Notes: generated from the sequence alone by a model not told the origin. A stretch of DNA of 64,000 nucleotides from Chelonoidis abingdonii (GCF_003597395.2 NC_133769.1:180819432-180883431); one strand, 5' to 3'; positions 24,871 to 36,469 are shown, numbered from the stretch's first letter. Numbers and translations: made by a program.

Positions 24871-25967
24871 TGATCTTCTAACACCAGGTGCTTTAGGAGA
24901 AGATTACAAAAAAAATAAAAATTAAAATGGAATGCAGCCCTATTAAATAAAGACACATGGAGTATTTTACTAAATAGCCCTGTAATATTCAAAGTAGTTT
25001 GGCATGAAGGTAACTTTTGCTTTTGTGCATATAGTGTGTGCCAAACAAACAAACAAATAATTATAGAAGTTATTTTATACACAATAAGCTAAAGTTATTA
25101 ATAGTGGCTAGATTCAAAGCCGCTGAAGTCAACAGAAGGATTCTAATGGACCTTGAATCAGCCCATAAATATGTCTTAATGGTTCAGACAGACAGACAAA
25201 GTATTTTACAATTTTTATTTTGAAGACTGTTTTTTTTTAAGTAAGCAGAGTGCAGTTTAATGGTTTTTGAAACATCTATTCATTTTTAATGAAGTCTTCA
25301 CACAAGTCTCTTTGGGGATCCTGGTAAAAAATGAATAGTTCTCAATTAATATAAGTATTGTTATAAATGTTATATGAGGCACAGAGGATTCCCTGACCGG
25401 TCAAACATAAAACTTCACCAACCTTTTTTCCTCCATGGGATATTTTTATGACTGTGTTCTTTCATAACATGGTGGAGTCCCATATTTGAATCTATTTCAA
25501 TCTTTGGCCAAAGCCTCCCTCTATTCAAAATGGGGCTATTCTTATAAGTGATACTTAAAAACATGAGTTTTTGACAAGAAAGCCAGTAGATTGGAGGTAT
25601 TAGTCACTGCATCAAAAACACTAACCTCTGCTTATAAAGAGGGAATTTTAAAATGTGATTTTATGATACAATTGTATTGGAATTCTCGTTAAGCATAAAT
25701 TGTACCCCAATCGTGAATGTAGATAGGTCTTTTATTTCAGATTTTTTAATCCACTTCCAATTAAATGGTTTGTCCTATTAAAGTACTTTATAGCTGGAGT
25801 TCACCCAAAGGTGTGTGACAAACTGAAGTTCTTGCTGGTAATTTTACAGAGAGAGGACTCTGAATATGAAAACACAGATTTATTTTGCATGCAGCTTTTG
25901 AGGTGCATACCTTGTTTTTAGTAAAGTTGTAGGATAACACTAGACTTAAAGCTAAATTGCAATTCTA

Positions 25968-26205
25968 TAAGAACATAAGAACGGCCGTACCAGGTCAGAC
26001 CAAAGGTCCATCTAGCCCAGTATCTGTCTACCGACAGTGGCCAATGCCAGGTGCCCTAGAGGGAGTGAACCTAACAGGCAATGATCAAGTGATCTCTCTC
26101 CTGCTGTCAATATCCATCCTCTGACAAACAGAGGCTAGGGACACCATTCCTTACCCATCCTGGCTAATAGCCATTTATGGACTTAACCACCATGAATTTA
26201 TCCAT
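25968..26205 (-). mobile_element. CR1 LINE 3' end, antisense
   Basis: Begins AAGAACATAAGAACGGCC and CAGACCAAAGGTCCATCTAG, the reverse complement of the subfamily end seen at 14475 and 30305, and runs back into the 3' UTR of CR1. About 240 bp, 5'-truncated. Confidence 0.88.
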
Positions 26206-26361
26206 AAGTAACATAAGATGTATTATGCATGATCTACCCCACCAATTTAAAAAGGTTATCAATTTAACAAGATCTTTTATCCTGCCATTGTCCATATACA
26301 GAACCAGTAGCAAATGTCTATTTCAAACATCTCTATTCACCAGCTAAGAAAAGCTTTATAC

Positions 26362-26776
26362 CAGGGGTGGCCAACCTGTGCCTCCAGAGCCCTGTGCGGC
26401 TCTTCAGAAGTTAATATGTGGTTCCTTGTATAGGCACCGATTCCGGGTCTGGGGCTACAGGCGCCAACTTTCCAGTGTGCCAGGGGGTGCTCACCGCTCT
26501 GCCACAGGCTCTGTCCCCATTCTACCCCTTCCCGTCTCCTCCTGAGCCCGCTGCCCTCACACTTCCCGCCCTGCCAAGCCTCTTGCATGCCACAAAACAA
26601 CTGATCAAGAGGTGCGGGGAGGGAGGGGCTGATCAGCGAGACTGTCAGTGGGCAGGAGGCACTGGGAGTGGTGGTGGGGGAGATGATGGGGGGGCTGCTG
26701 ATGTATTACTGTGGCTCTTTGGCAGTGTACATTGATAAATTCTGGCTCCTTCTCAGACTCAAGTTGGCCACCCCTG
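26362..26776. mobile_element. hAT-like element (415 bp) with perfect duplication
   Basis: Ends CAGGGGTGGCCAACCTGTG and (inverse) CAGGGGTGGCCAACTTGAG. A perfect 8-bp duplication CTTTATAC lies at 26354-26361 and 26777-26784. The interior is GC-rich; the ORFs there are compositional. Confidence 0.95.
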
Positions 26777-26884
26777 CTTTATACTGTAGTAGTAGTGGTG
26801 GATTCTCAGTCACTCAAAGTCTCTAAATGAAGACTGGATTCTGTCTAAATTATTTGCTCTAGTTCAGACAGAAATTATGAGCTT

Positions 26885-26976
26885 GATGCAAGAATCATTG
26901 GGTGAGATTCCATGGCTTGTGATGTACAGGAGATCAAACTAGATGTTCATAAGGGTTCCTGCTGTCCTTGAGATAT
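26885..26976 (+). mobile_element. CR1/L3-type LINE tail fragment
   Basis: GGGTGAGATTCCATGGCTTG, GGAGATCAAACTAGATG and AAGGGTTCCTGCTGTCCTTG resemble the 3' tail of an old CR1/L3-type LINE. A related piece is at 49570-49660. Confidence 0.5.
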
Positions 26977-26988
26977 ATTAATCTAACT

Positions 26989-27588
26989 TTCAGAGTAGCA
27001 GCAGTGTTAGTCTATATCTGCAAAAAGAACAGGAGTACTTGTGGCACCTTAGAGACTAACAAATTTATTTGAGCATAAGCTTTCATGAGCTACAACCTAC
27101 TTCATTGAATGCATGCAGTGGAAAATACAGTAGGAAGATATATATATACACAGAGAACATGAAACAATGGGTGTTACCATACACACTCTAATGAGAGTGA
27201 TCAGTTAAGGTGAGCTATTACCAACAGGAGAGAAAAAAACTTTTTGTAGTCGTAATCAAAATGGTCCATTTGCAGCAGTAGACAAGAAGGTTTGAGGAAC
27301 TGTGTGTGTGTGTGGGGGGGGTGAAATAAACACGGTGAAATAGTTTTACTTTGTGTAATGACCCACCCAGTCTTTATTCAAGCTTAATTTAATGGTGTTC
27401 ATTTTGCAAATTAATTCCAGTGCAGCAGTCTCTCACTGGAGTCTGCTTTTGAAGGTTTTTTGTTGTAATATTGAGACTTTTAGGTCTGTATTTTCCACTG
27501 CATGCATCCAATGAAGTGGGATATAGCCCACAAAAGCTTATGCTCAAATAAATTTGTTAGTCTCTAAGGTGCCACAAGTACTCCTGTT
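26989..27588 (-). mobile_element. Penelope-like element, antisense, with inverted ends
   Basis: A 600-bp insertion flanked by a perfect 12-bp duplication ATTAATCTAACT (26977-26988 and 27589-27600). The left segment (27035-27115) and right segment (27495-27585) are inverted copies (GGAGTACTTGTGGCACCTTA against TAAGGTGCCACAAGTACTCC). The tail GTAGCAGCAGTGTTAGTCTA is present only at the left, giving the minus orientation. Each inverted segment contains a decayed hammerhead-like motif (right: 27508-27545). No reverse transcriptase or GIY-YIG frame remains. Penelope-like elements are known for such repeat arrangements and for hammerhead motifs. Confidence 0.75.
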
Positions 27589-27795
27589 ATTAATCTAACT
27601 TGTTACTTAAGGAAGGATAGATCAGAAAGACCATTTGATGAGCATCGTGTGGACTACTCCACAGGTCCTGACTTGTTCCTGTGCAATGCAAACTGGTGGC
27701 AAGCTACTTCACCCACTACTTGTGCTGTGTTTTTGTTTTTAACTGGTAGTTCTAATCTGTCAATTGCTTTCAATATTTATACTTTTTTTTCCCAG

Positions 27796-28296
27796 AGAGC
27801 TCAACAATGTCAAGCCAACGGAGCAGTTTCCCAGCTTCATTTTGGACCAGCTCTTATCAACCTCCACCTCCACCATGTTTGAGTGGAGTCCATTCTGACT
27901 TCCCAATCACTGCACCAGGCACCTTCCCAACAGCAGATCCTAGCAGTTGGCCAGGACACGGCCTTCATCAGACTGCCCCACCTCCTCCCGCTACTGCATC
28001 AGAATCCTGGCATTATCCTTTAGCATCTCAGGTTAGCTCTTCATATGCGCACATGCATGATGTGTACATGCATCACCATCACCCCCATCCACACATGCAT
28101 CATCACCATCCTGGCTCTCATCTTGACCCACGGTATGGATCCCTATTGATGCCTTCAGTACGTGCAGCCAGGATTCCTGCTCCACAGTGTGACATGATAA
28201 AGACAGATCCTACTACTGTCACCAGTGCTACCTCAGCATGGGCTGGAGCCTTTCACGGAACAGTGGACATCGTGCCAAGCTTCGGGTTTGACACAG
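27796..28296 (+). CDS. VGLL3: VGLL3 coding exon 3 (Pro/His-rich region)
   Basis: The exon completes codon 86 and encodes window residues 86-252 plus the first base of 253. It reads SSTMSSQRSSFPASFWTSSY, then proline runs (108-112 and 147-150), an LHQ/SESWHYPL segment, a histidine-rich stretch (171-190, HMHDVYM followed by HHHHPHPHMHHHH), and the conserved block LLMPSV..ARIPAPQCD to SAWAGAFHGTVDIVPSFGFD. The acceptor is CCCAG at 27791-27795, the donor ACACAG|GTAAGG at 28296/28297. The frame is open throughout. Compared with known VGLL3 it has a shorter histidine tract. The acceptor lies 207 bp after a Penelope-like insertion. Confidence 0.96.
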
Positions 28297-28817
28297 GTAA
28301 GGTGATCTGCTCATTTCTGTGGCTTGACTAACTGGAGTTATTTGCAGTGACTAAATAGATTCTCTGCATTTAAATCAGAGCCTCTAATCAAATCTTTCAA
28401 ATACTTTCTGATTGTGACTTCTTCCTGCTGATGCTCTCACTGACTTTCAGTAGGAACTGGGCACATAGCATTTGGCCCAACCCAGCCAAATTATGTACAA
28501 GAAGCATTTTGTTTTTTTAAAAAAACTTGCAGGAAATAATGAATGAATTCATAAAGTGCCCAGGAAGATTATGTAGTCATTTTACATGGGGTGCCTGATT
28601 GCCACACCTACCTTCTGTAAAATGAAACAGTTTGCAGCCTTCTTCAGGGAGGGTTAGGGGGAGAGGGATACTAATGTCAGAGTGTCCCCTTCCCCCTGCT
28701 CCTATCCTCCACTCCTTTACCCCATCCACAGAGCAGGGGGGGACACGATGGCTGAGGATGGAGGGAGCTTGCTGGCAACAGCTGCTGTCTCAACTTGCTG
28801 ATCTACTTAAAAAGGCA

Positions 28818-28907
28818 AGAACAAGGAGGAATCCTTGTGGCACCTTAGAAGATATCACAAGGATTCTGCCTTGTTTTTGCTGATACAGACTAACAGAGCT
28901 ACCCCTG
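28818..28907 (+). mobile_element. Minimal Penelope-like remnant (90 bp)
   Basis: Flanked by a perfect 11-bp duplication TTAAAAAGGCA (28807-28817 and 28908-28918). It contains the CTTGTGGCACCTTAGA end and the tail CAGACTAACAGAGCTACCCC, with almost the whole interior missing. The two inner halves can pair (AGGAATCCTTGTG with CACAAGGATTCTG). Confidence 0.8.
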
Positions 28908-28959
28908 TTAAAAAGGCAGTGTACTTTTAGTGGGGTCAGTGTACTTAAAGGGACAGTGC

Positions 28960-29018
28960 ACATCTCTCTCGCTCGCTCTCTCTCTCACATACAGTGTGTG
29001 TCTCTGTCTCTCTCTGCC
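28960..29018. repeat. CT-rich simple repeat
   Basis: TCTCTCTCGCTCGCTCTCTC and following CT/GT-rich sequence. Low complexity. Confidence 0.9.
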
Positions 29019-29282
29019 ATGCTGTTTCCCCTTCCTCCATTCATGCTGCCTTGTAGAGTGTGAGGCTACATTAACAACTATGTGTTAACCCTTGAGGGTT
29101 CAGCTGAGTGCTAGTTTACCATTTAGCAGTAAGGCATTCCCTGGGAAATATCCCACCCTTCTCCACCCTCTCACTTCACCACCTCAGCCAAGCTTCACAA
29201 TCATCATTGCTGTGTACAGTATTAAATTGTTTGTTTAAAACTTACACTGTGTATATATATGATGTCTTTTATCTGGCAAAAA

Positions 29283-29425
29283 AAAAAAATCTCTGGAGCC
29301 TTACTCCCCCATTTACATTAATTCTTATGGGGAAATCGGATTCGCTTAACATTGTTTTGTTTAAAGTAGCATTTTTCAGGAACATAACTACAACATTAAG
29401 CAAGGAGTTACTGTACTACAGGTCA
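29283..29425. mobile_element. Tigger/mariner-like DNA transposon fragment
   Basis: AATTCTTATGGGGAAATCGG, ATTCGCTTAACATTGTTT and TTAAGCAAGGAGTTACTGTA resemble the end of a Tigger-type element. One terminus only; family assignment is by recognition. Confidence 0.5.
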
Positions 29426-30057
29426 CACTTGACCCAGAGGCTGTAGTGTAGCTACACCTTCGTGTAGCAGAATTTCAGTTTCAGTTGCAGTCTAGCACCA
29501 CTGTTATCATCTGTATGGGAGCACGTGTGCAGGGCACTGATGACTGATTACTATCATAGAGCTCATTTATACTGTCACGCTCTTCCTTCTTGGATGGGTG
29601 TTTATCTGATCTGTTATCTGTCAGCAGCAGTGCAGACCATATGTTACTTTTGGAATCTCTTCCATGCATTTATGTCACTGAAGAAATATTAGTTTCCTCC
29701 AGCTCCCCTTTCCTTGAGATGTTTGTTTGGATTTCAGTTAAGGGAGGGTTTTTCATACCTCTGGTTGATTGATCTATGTGCTAGAGTATGATCACTCTCT
29801 TACTTTGTTTAATGTGTGTTGGGGGAAAAAGAACAGGTGGGGAAGACTTGTGCCAGATGAACACAGTCGGATCTTTTTCAGTCAAAATAATATGAAACCA
29901 AAACCCAATTATAATTAAGCTGAAGTCAACTGCTAAAAATCTCTTTAACATTTCTTTTTCTCTGTCTCCTATATTAACTGTTGCAACTCAGCAGACCCCA
30001 GCCAGAACCCTCCTTTATGCAACATATAGTCAAACGGTGCTTCATCACAACTATAAC

Positions 30058-30305
30058 AGGGTTAAAAAAAGAACTAGATAGGTTCATGGAGGATAGGTCC
30101 ATCATGGCTATTAAGCAGGATGGGCAGGGATGGTATCCCTAACCCATGTTTGCCAAAAGCTGGGAATGGGCAACAGAGGATGGATCACTTGATGATTTCC
30201 TGTTTGTTCATTCCCTCTGAAGCACCTGGCATTGGTCACTATCGGAAGACAGGATACTGGGCTAGATGGACCTTTGGTCTGATCCAGTAAGGCTGTTCTT
30301 ATGTA
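30058..30305 (+). mobile_element. CR1 LINE 3' end
   Basis: CAGGGTTAAAAAAAGAACTA to AAGACAGGATACTGGGCTAG and GGCTGTTCTTATG, the same subfamily as 13551-14475. 5'-truncated, non-coding. Confidence 0.9.
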
Positions 30306-30781
30306 CTCGTTGCCTCAAGAAATTAAGAAAAATAGCATAACAGGGTTCTTTAAAGTACTGGACAATTTTATGGACATTAGTAACATCTGCAGCAGTGCAG
30401 ATGATACAAGGGTAATTATGTTTCACGTTGTAAACTGATAATCTGCCAGGATTGGGAACAAATGTTTTCCTCCTCATATGACGTGGTTTTAGGCAAGTTA
30501 CAGTAGTGAGGGGGTTTTACCTCCTTCTGAAGCATCAGCAAATTGCCATTGCCAATGATAGACTAGTAGGCTGATTCAGCATGATAGTAATTCCAACAGT
30601 CATGAAGTCAGGCAGTTGACTCAACTTTCTGAGGATGTTATAGGGATTTATTTAAACAAGCACAGATCAGGAAAATCATTTTTTTTATCATGGTGTGGAT
30701 TACTCCATAGATCCGGATTGTTTGTATTCAATAAAAGCAGCATAGAATCCTGTGGCACCTTATAGACTAACAGACGTTTTG

Positions 30782-30819
30782 GAGCAAGAGCTTTCGTGGG
30801 TGAATACCCACTTCGTCAG
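30782..30819 (-). ncRNA. Hammerhead-like motif (left copy)
   Basis: On the minus strand: CTGACGA, an extra A, stem II GTGGGT/ACCCAC with loop ATTC, then GAAA, stem III AGC(TCTT)GCT and a C at the predicted cleavage position. Stem I next to the core is poorly paired, so self-cleavage is uncertain. Confidence 0.5.
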
Positions 30820-31677
30820 ACGCATGTAGTGGAAATTTCCAGGGGCAGGTATATATATGCTAGCAAGCAAGCTAGAGATAACGAGGTTAGTTCAATCAGG
30901 GAGGATGAGGCCCTCTTCGAGCAGTTGAGGTGTGGACAAATGAAAACCAAGAGAGAAACTGTTTCTGTAATTTGGCAACCATTCATTTAGTCTTTTGTCA
31001 AACCCGACTGATTGTGTCAAATGCAGAGAACTGAATCTCAGCAGTTCTCTTTGAAGTCTGCAGTCCTGAAATTGCGCAGTATGGCCACTCTAAGGTCTGC
31101 GTATAGTGTGCCAGGGAGTTGAGGCCTCCCTACATGTTTTTTGTATATTGCCATCTCTAAATCGTGATTTTGGTGTCCATTATCCTTTCTCATAGAGACG
31201 TCCAGTTTGGCAATGGTTACATAGCAGAGGGCATTGCTGGCATATATGCGTATAATTACATTTGGAGGACGTGCAAGAATGAATGCTGGTGATGGGTGGC
31301 GTGATCTGGTATAGTCTGGATGGTGTCGTGGTAGATATGTGTGGCCAGAGTCGGCATCGCGGTTTGTTGCATGGATTGTTCCTGAGACTAGATTTACTAT
31401 TGGTACGGTGTTGCAGTCTGTGAGAATACATTTCAGGTTGCCAGGTTGTCTGTGGGCAAGGATGGTCTGCCAACCAAGCCTGTGAAGTGTGGAATATTGT
31501 CCATCAGCTCAGACTAAACAAGACTATATGGCTTGCATTACAGAACCAGTTTTCCTCTCTTGGTTTTCACCACCTCAATCTAGAACAGGGCCTCACATCC
31601 CTGATAACTAAACTCGTAATTCTCTATTGCTTGTTTCATATATACTCTGCCCTGGAAAATTGGTCCACTACATCCGT

Positions 31678-31715
31678 CTGACGAAGTGGGTATTCACCCA
31701 CGAAAGCTCATGCTC
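31678..31715 (+). ncRNA. Hammerhead-like motif (right copy)
   Basis: CTGACGA (31678-31684), one extra A, stem II GTGGGT/ACCCAC (31686-31691 with 31696-31701), GAAA (31702-31705), stem III AGC/GCT with a four-base loop and C31715 as the candidate cleavage base. Only a distal ACAT/ATGT pairing supports stem I. It lies in the sense direction of the VGLL3 intron. Confidence 0.5.
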
Positions 31716-31849
31716 CAAAATGTCTGTTAGTCTATAAGGTGCCACAGGATTCTCTGCTGCTTTTACAGATCCAGACTAATAGGGCTACCCCTCTGATACT
31801 TTGTATTCAATGCAAACTGGTAGGAAGCTGATTTGCCAACTACTTGGTT

Positions 31850-31905
31850 TTTATTTTACTTATTTATTTATTCATTCATTTATTTATTTATTTATTTTCA
31901 TTTTA
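31850..31905. repeat. (TTTA)n-rich tract
   Basis: TTATTTATTTATTCATTCAT and further TTTA units. Tetranucleotide microsatellite with two TTCA variants. Confidence 0.95.
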
Positions 31906-32134
31906 AACTTTTAGTTTTAACCTACCAATTGCTTTCACTCTTTCCTTTGAGAACAGAGTGCTAACAGTGCAACGTAGATCGTAGAGCTTGGCACCTCCTT
32001 ACTAGTTTAATCGAGCCAGAAACATCAGGATTCAAACTGACAGATATTTTACTTACCTCTCACTATTCAGAATGCCATGTGCTGTAAACACAATCATGCA
32101 AACTCACTGGAATGTCCCCAGTTTGGTGTATAGC

Positions 32135-32294
32135 CAGTGCTTAATTTGTAATGAAAGAGGTTCTGGGTCTCAAGCAATTATTTAATTATTTTCATAACTG
32201 ATGCAAAAAGCCCAGAAGTGCTGGGGCTATGAATTGCCAAGCCTACAGGTGCCAGGGCTGAGCCCTGGCAAGCCCTGGCACAAATTAAGCACTG
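32135..32294. mobile_element. hAT-like element, complete short copy
   Basis: Perfect 13-bp inverted ends CAGTGCTTAATTT and AAATTAAGCACTG. Flanking octamers TGTATAGC and TATATAAC match at 6 of 8. The same family supplies bases 1-62. Confidence 0.8.
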
Positions 32295-35200
32295 TATATA
32301 ACCCTTTATAAACAGGGGGCTCGGGAGAGGACACGGAGTAATGTCTCATGGCTCAGTCTAACGTTGTATTGCAATATTTGTATCATCATGACTCAGCATA
32401 GTTGTGTATTGACACAGAGAAGACATTGAAAGGCAATGGGAGGATGTTGCATCATGATTATCTTTTCTCTATGACTTTATTCAATATTTTCTCTTTTTCT
32501 CTCTTTTCTTCCCTTCTACCCACTTTGTGGTTGTTGGAAAGAGCATGGCTTGCAACTGATTCCTCTGGCTTTGGCTGAGTTGTGTGGAATGGGAGAGTGC
32601 TCTTGTGAGTGGCATTCTGCATGAGATCAAGCAGAGCAAAGGAGCTTTAATCACGTGCTTGCACTCCCCCAGAGCCTCATATGCAGCCCCAAAGCTATGT
32701 CATTCTAAGGACATGAGTTGACTATAACTGCCTTACTTTTTATCCTGCATGGGAAGGGGAGTGTGCTGCCCAGGAGAATAGTAATGGCATATGGAGCTTT
32801 TCACTTCTAAATCAGTGGTTTACATCTAGCTCAGGCTGGTAGCAACAAAGTTTATATCAATTGGCGACTGTTCAGGGGCCTACCTGAAAATTGATTCTAA
32901 GTGGATAAGGGTAAGGATAATGACATTTGACATTAATTGGCAAACTTGCTGGCAGTATCAGTAGAGAGGCGAAGAACTCAATGGCTGTGGAGAATGAACT
33001 AACCTCTTTCAGAGAGATGGTCCATCCAGAACAGGATAGAGGCATATTGACAGGAAAACTTGAACTCTAGCTGTCATTGCTTGTACCTCTTTGGTGAAAA
33101 GAAGGACATCTACCTCCATAGTCGTCAAGTGTCACATCCCATGAGCTTTAAATTTTTAATATAAAAATAATTTGTCATACATTTTATAGGCATGCAATTT
33201 AAGTAGTTCTTCTTTTCCTAATAATTACTGTGTGCCACACTTCTTTTGCTGCAGTCACATGTGATTATAAAAAAATATTTTGCAAAATTCTTCATACTAA
33301 ATTATATTGAATGAGGGTGTTCTGATCACCAGAGGAGACCAACCTGTAATCTTACCAATACCAGCAACACTGCTGCAATTCTGTTGTTCTGAGTCAGATC
33401 TCTGGTCTCATGAGTAGATGGTGCCAAAAAACTTCAGTGACTAAAGTCATGAAGAGGGGTTTCCTTTATATATTATCAACACCCCGGGAATTTGTGATTC
33501 AGAAGATGGTTAGCTCCATGAACAATGTTTCAGTAAAGTACTGATCTCTGTTTTGCACATCTTCTTACACTTCCATGGATTCAGTTTTAGTGTGATGCTG
33601 GGGGATGCGGAGGGTGGGGAGGGGCATTAGGTACCTCATTCCCATTAAATGTAGTTTAATCCCCACATGTTGTGCTGAAAATTAACACACCTATAAACTT
33701 CCACTTTAGCACTGTAGGTTTTTTCTTAAACAATTTTTAAGCAAAATCAAAATCTCTTAATACATTATAAACTGCTGGCCTTTGGTGAATAGTGCCGTAC
33801 TGAAGTTTTGAGAGCCCAAGACATAGGATTTGAAGGAAACTGACTTGCTACTGTTATGGTGCGTTATGTGCAACTCGTCCTGAGTCTCTGCTCCCTTGAC
33901 TTCAATAAGCTTTAGATCAGGCTGTAACAGAATAGCCTGCCAGAACTTGCTGCAGATCACTGCCTATGTAAAGAGAGGCCATTGACTAGGCCATGACCCC
34001 TAGCGGGCATCTTTGAGACTTTTGCTTGGATTAAAGGGGGAATCCTCACCCTACCCTTCAGACTACAAAGCTGCTCCACAGCTGTCACAACTTTGCAGTA
34101 AGCTGTGACTGCCCTGATTCCCAGTCCTGGGGAATGGCTGCTGGAACTTGTGGTCCAACCAACCCCACCCTCAGAATCCACTCCTCACGTTCACCCATGC
34201 ACTGGGATACAGCATGCCTGCGGCACAACAGTGCTGTACAGCATGCAGGGAGTGTAGGCATCCTTCATCCTGTCCATCTACCCATCTGTACAATGGACCC
34301 ATACTCATTCTGCTGCCTCCAGAACTATTGGTAGTGCCAAGGGGAATGGGAACAGGATTATTTACCCCTTAAGAATGTGCTAGAAGCGCTGCTGCTGTAC
34401 AGTTGTTCTGGGAGTAGAAAGAGAGATTTCCTGTACCCATGTAACAGAGAATTTTAGAGTATTTGAGGTCTATATCTCAATATTAAAGGTGAAGATCACA
34501 TGAATAAGATACAATTTAACCAAACCAAATGTAGTCTTCCATCTCCTTGTCCAGCTGTCTATGCAGCCCTCCTTTTGGAAATATATAGGAGCCACTATGG
34601 CAAATTCAATGCATGCTTAAGTAAACATGGCCTACGGTCTTCAGGAGAGTTGACTCCATTTACACCTGCCATAATTTTGATCCTTTGTCTTTGAATTTCA
34701 CTAGCTGGGTTAGACTTCTTCTAAATGACCTGATTTTTTAATACAAGCAATAATTAGTCACAGTGCCAGCGTTTCGCAGTTAGACACTTCTCTGCAAATG
34801 TAGGAATACTGAGTCATGCAAGACAAGCGAAGACATTTTTATAAAGGGGAAAAATGTTTGCTCAATCAGCCTATTGTCGGATAAAGCACTGTTGTTCAGA
34901 AACTTGGCTAGACTGGGACAGCATGCTGGTAGAACTGCAGATTGTCTTCCAGTAAAAGAGGTGGGGAAATAATGAAGAAAAGGCTTATAAACTGTTCCAT
35001 GCCCAAGATTTATAAGACAAACTTTAGTTTTTTGTTTGTTTTCAGTAGTTATGATTTATAGATGCGTGGACTTTATTCTTTCCCTCATCTATGTTAAAAT
35101 TCCTATCTGTTTACTGCAAAGACATCTAGTGGAAAGGGTGGAGCTGATCAGTGAGTTAGTCTCTTGCTATTGCATTCTGTCGACAAACCTACATCCTCTT

Positions 35201-36469
35201 AAACATATGTCTTTGTTTTTAAGGCTGTTAGAACCATATTAACTTCTTTCCCCACACCCTCTTTTACGCCTTTTAGTAGCTTAGTACTTGCTGAGGCACC
35301 TTAACGACTTTCTTACCCTCAAACTGTGTCTGCCTGGCTGACGACTCCCTCTTGTTTTATCAAATATTTTTTGCAGATAAAAGGGGAAAATAACATAATC
35401 ACAAGAGCTGGTTTTGAAGTAACTTTTTAAAAGTTTAAAGACAGATGGTTTAAATCAGGGATGACCAAACTTTGCCTAACTGAAGGAACAATGAGAATTT
35501 GGTAGGAGATGTAAAATGGAGCAAACAATAACTTCCCTCCTCTTTAATATGGCATTGTGGCCAGCAGGGTCCACAGGTCCCAGCATGCTGTGTTCGATCC
35601 AGATCTGGGCAGCTGGACCTGGCACCCTGGCACCAGTAGTCTCCTTATTAAAGGTTAGTGTAAGCATATGCTTCACTTGGCTCATCTGTAAGCTGCATTT
35701 GTTCTTGGATCACACTTCTGCCATCCCTATGTTAAACTGAAGATCAGTGCTTGGCTGGTGATTAAAGTAAAGGACAGTTTGGGTTCTATTCTTGGCATAA
35801 TCACAGTCACGAAATCTCTCTGTGCTTCAGTTTCCTCACCTATCAGTTGCAGCCTTCACAAATATATGCAAACTTCATTGAAGTCATCTGGTGGATGGTG
35901 CAATATACTGTTCTTCTCTTCCACTAGCAATAACTAGTAACTTTGTAGCTGGCTTCTGAGGTGCTATTGATCATCAGCAGTTTAGCTATATACATTCATG
36001 GGGAAAAGAGGTGGTGATCTGATCCAATACACCTTACATTGTGAGTTTAAAATTCTGAAACTCATGTGGATGTTCTTGGGCACAGCTAAACCAAAAAACT
36101 GTACAGGAGGGTACAACCCTAGGGAACCATCTCCAGCCCCAGCCCTGAAACGTGAAGATGTTCAGATAGGAGGTTCCATTTTTGTCCCATCTTTAATTGT
36201 TACAGACTAATGGCCAAAGAAATCCTGAGCTTAGGTGAGTGCAGTGCCATTGGAACCGAATGGGAATTTGCACCTGCTTAGGTCAGTGGTGAATTTACAA
36301 CAGATGAGTTAGTGGCACTATTCAACTACTAAATAGGAAGACAATACTATTTATAGCTCAGTATAGAGCAGAAATGCTGCTGAATATTTCTCATGGTGAT
36401 AACTGTCATCTTATGGCTATAGTGGGAAAGATCTTTTAATGTCTACCTTGTATTTAGCTGTGACACTCT

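Larger units (their letters stand above)
17771..27795 (+). other. VGLL3: VGLL3 intron 2
   Basis: The 10.0 kb intron runs from GTAAGG to a T8CCCAG acceptor. It holds a MIR (18.1 kb), two CR1 fragments (19.1-20.8 and 21.2-21.6 kb), a tRNA-like inverted repeat (22.1 kb), a 50-bp-arm hairpin (23.15 kb), a MIR piece (24.75 kb), an antisense CR1 end (26.0 kb), a hAT element (26.4 kb) and a Penelope-like element (27.0-27.6 kb). The stretches 22.3-23.1, 23.3-24.7 and 24.9-25.9 kb are AT-rich with no feature I recognise. Confidence 0.9.
30733..31799 (+). mobile_element. Penelope-like element with two hammerhead-like motifs
   Basis: A perfect 12-bp duplication TTTGTATTCAAT flanks it (30721-30732 and 31800-31811). 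The left end (30745-30840) and right end (31660-31765) are inverted copies of each other; the right is followed by a 3' tail ACAGATCCAGACTAATAGGG. Both copies keep a stem-loop with CTGACGA and GAAA boxes. The interior (30850-31640) is short and has no intact reverse transcriptase; a broken minus frame spans 31180-31473. It is therefore a non-autonomous or deleted copy. Assignment to the Penelope class rests on the end structure, variable long duplications and hammerhead motifs. Confidence 0.75.

Noticed and set aside
27796..28331. Exon 3 open frame read on into the intron
   Set aside because: The GTAAGG donor at 28297 and the in-frame join to exon 4 fit the known VGLL3 C-terminus; the extra residues after it are intronic.
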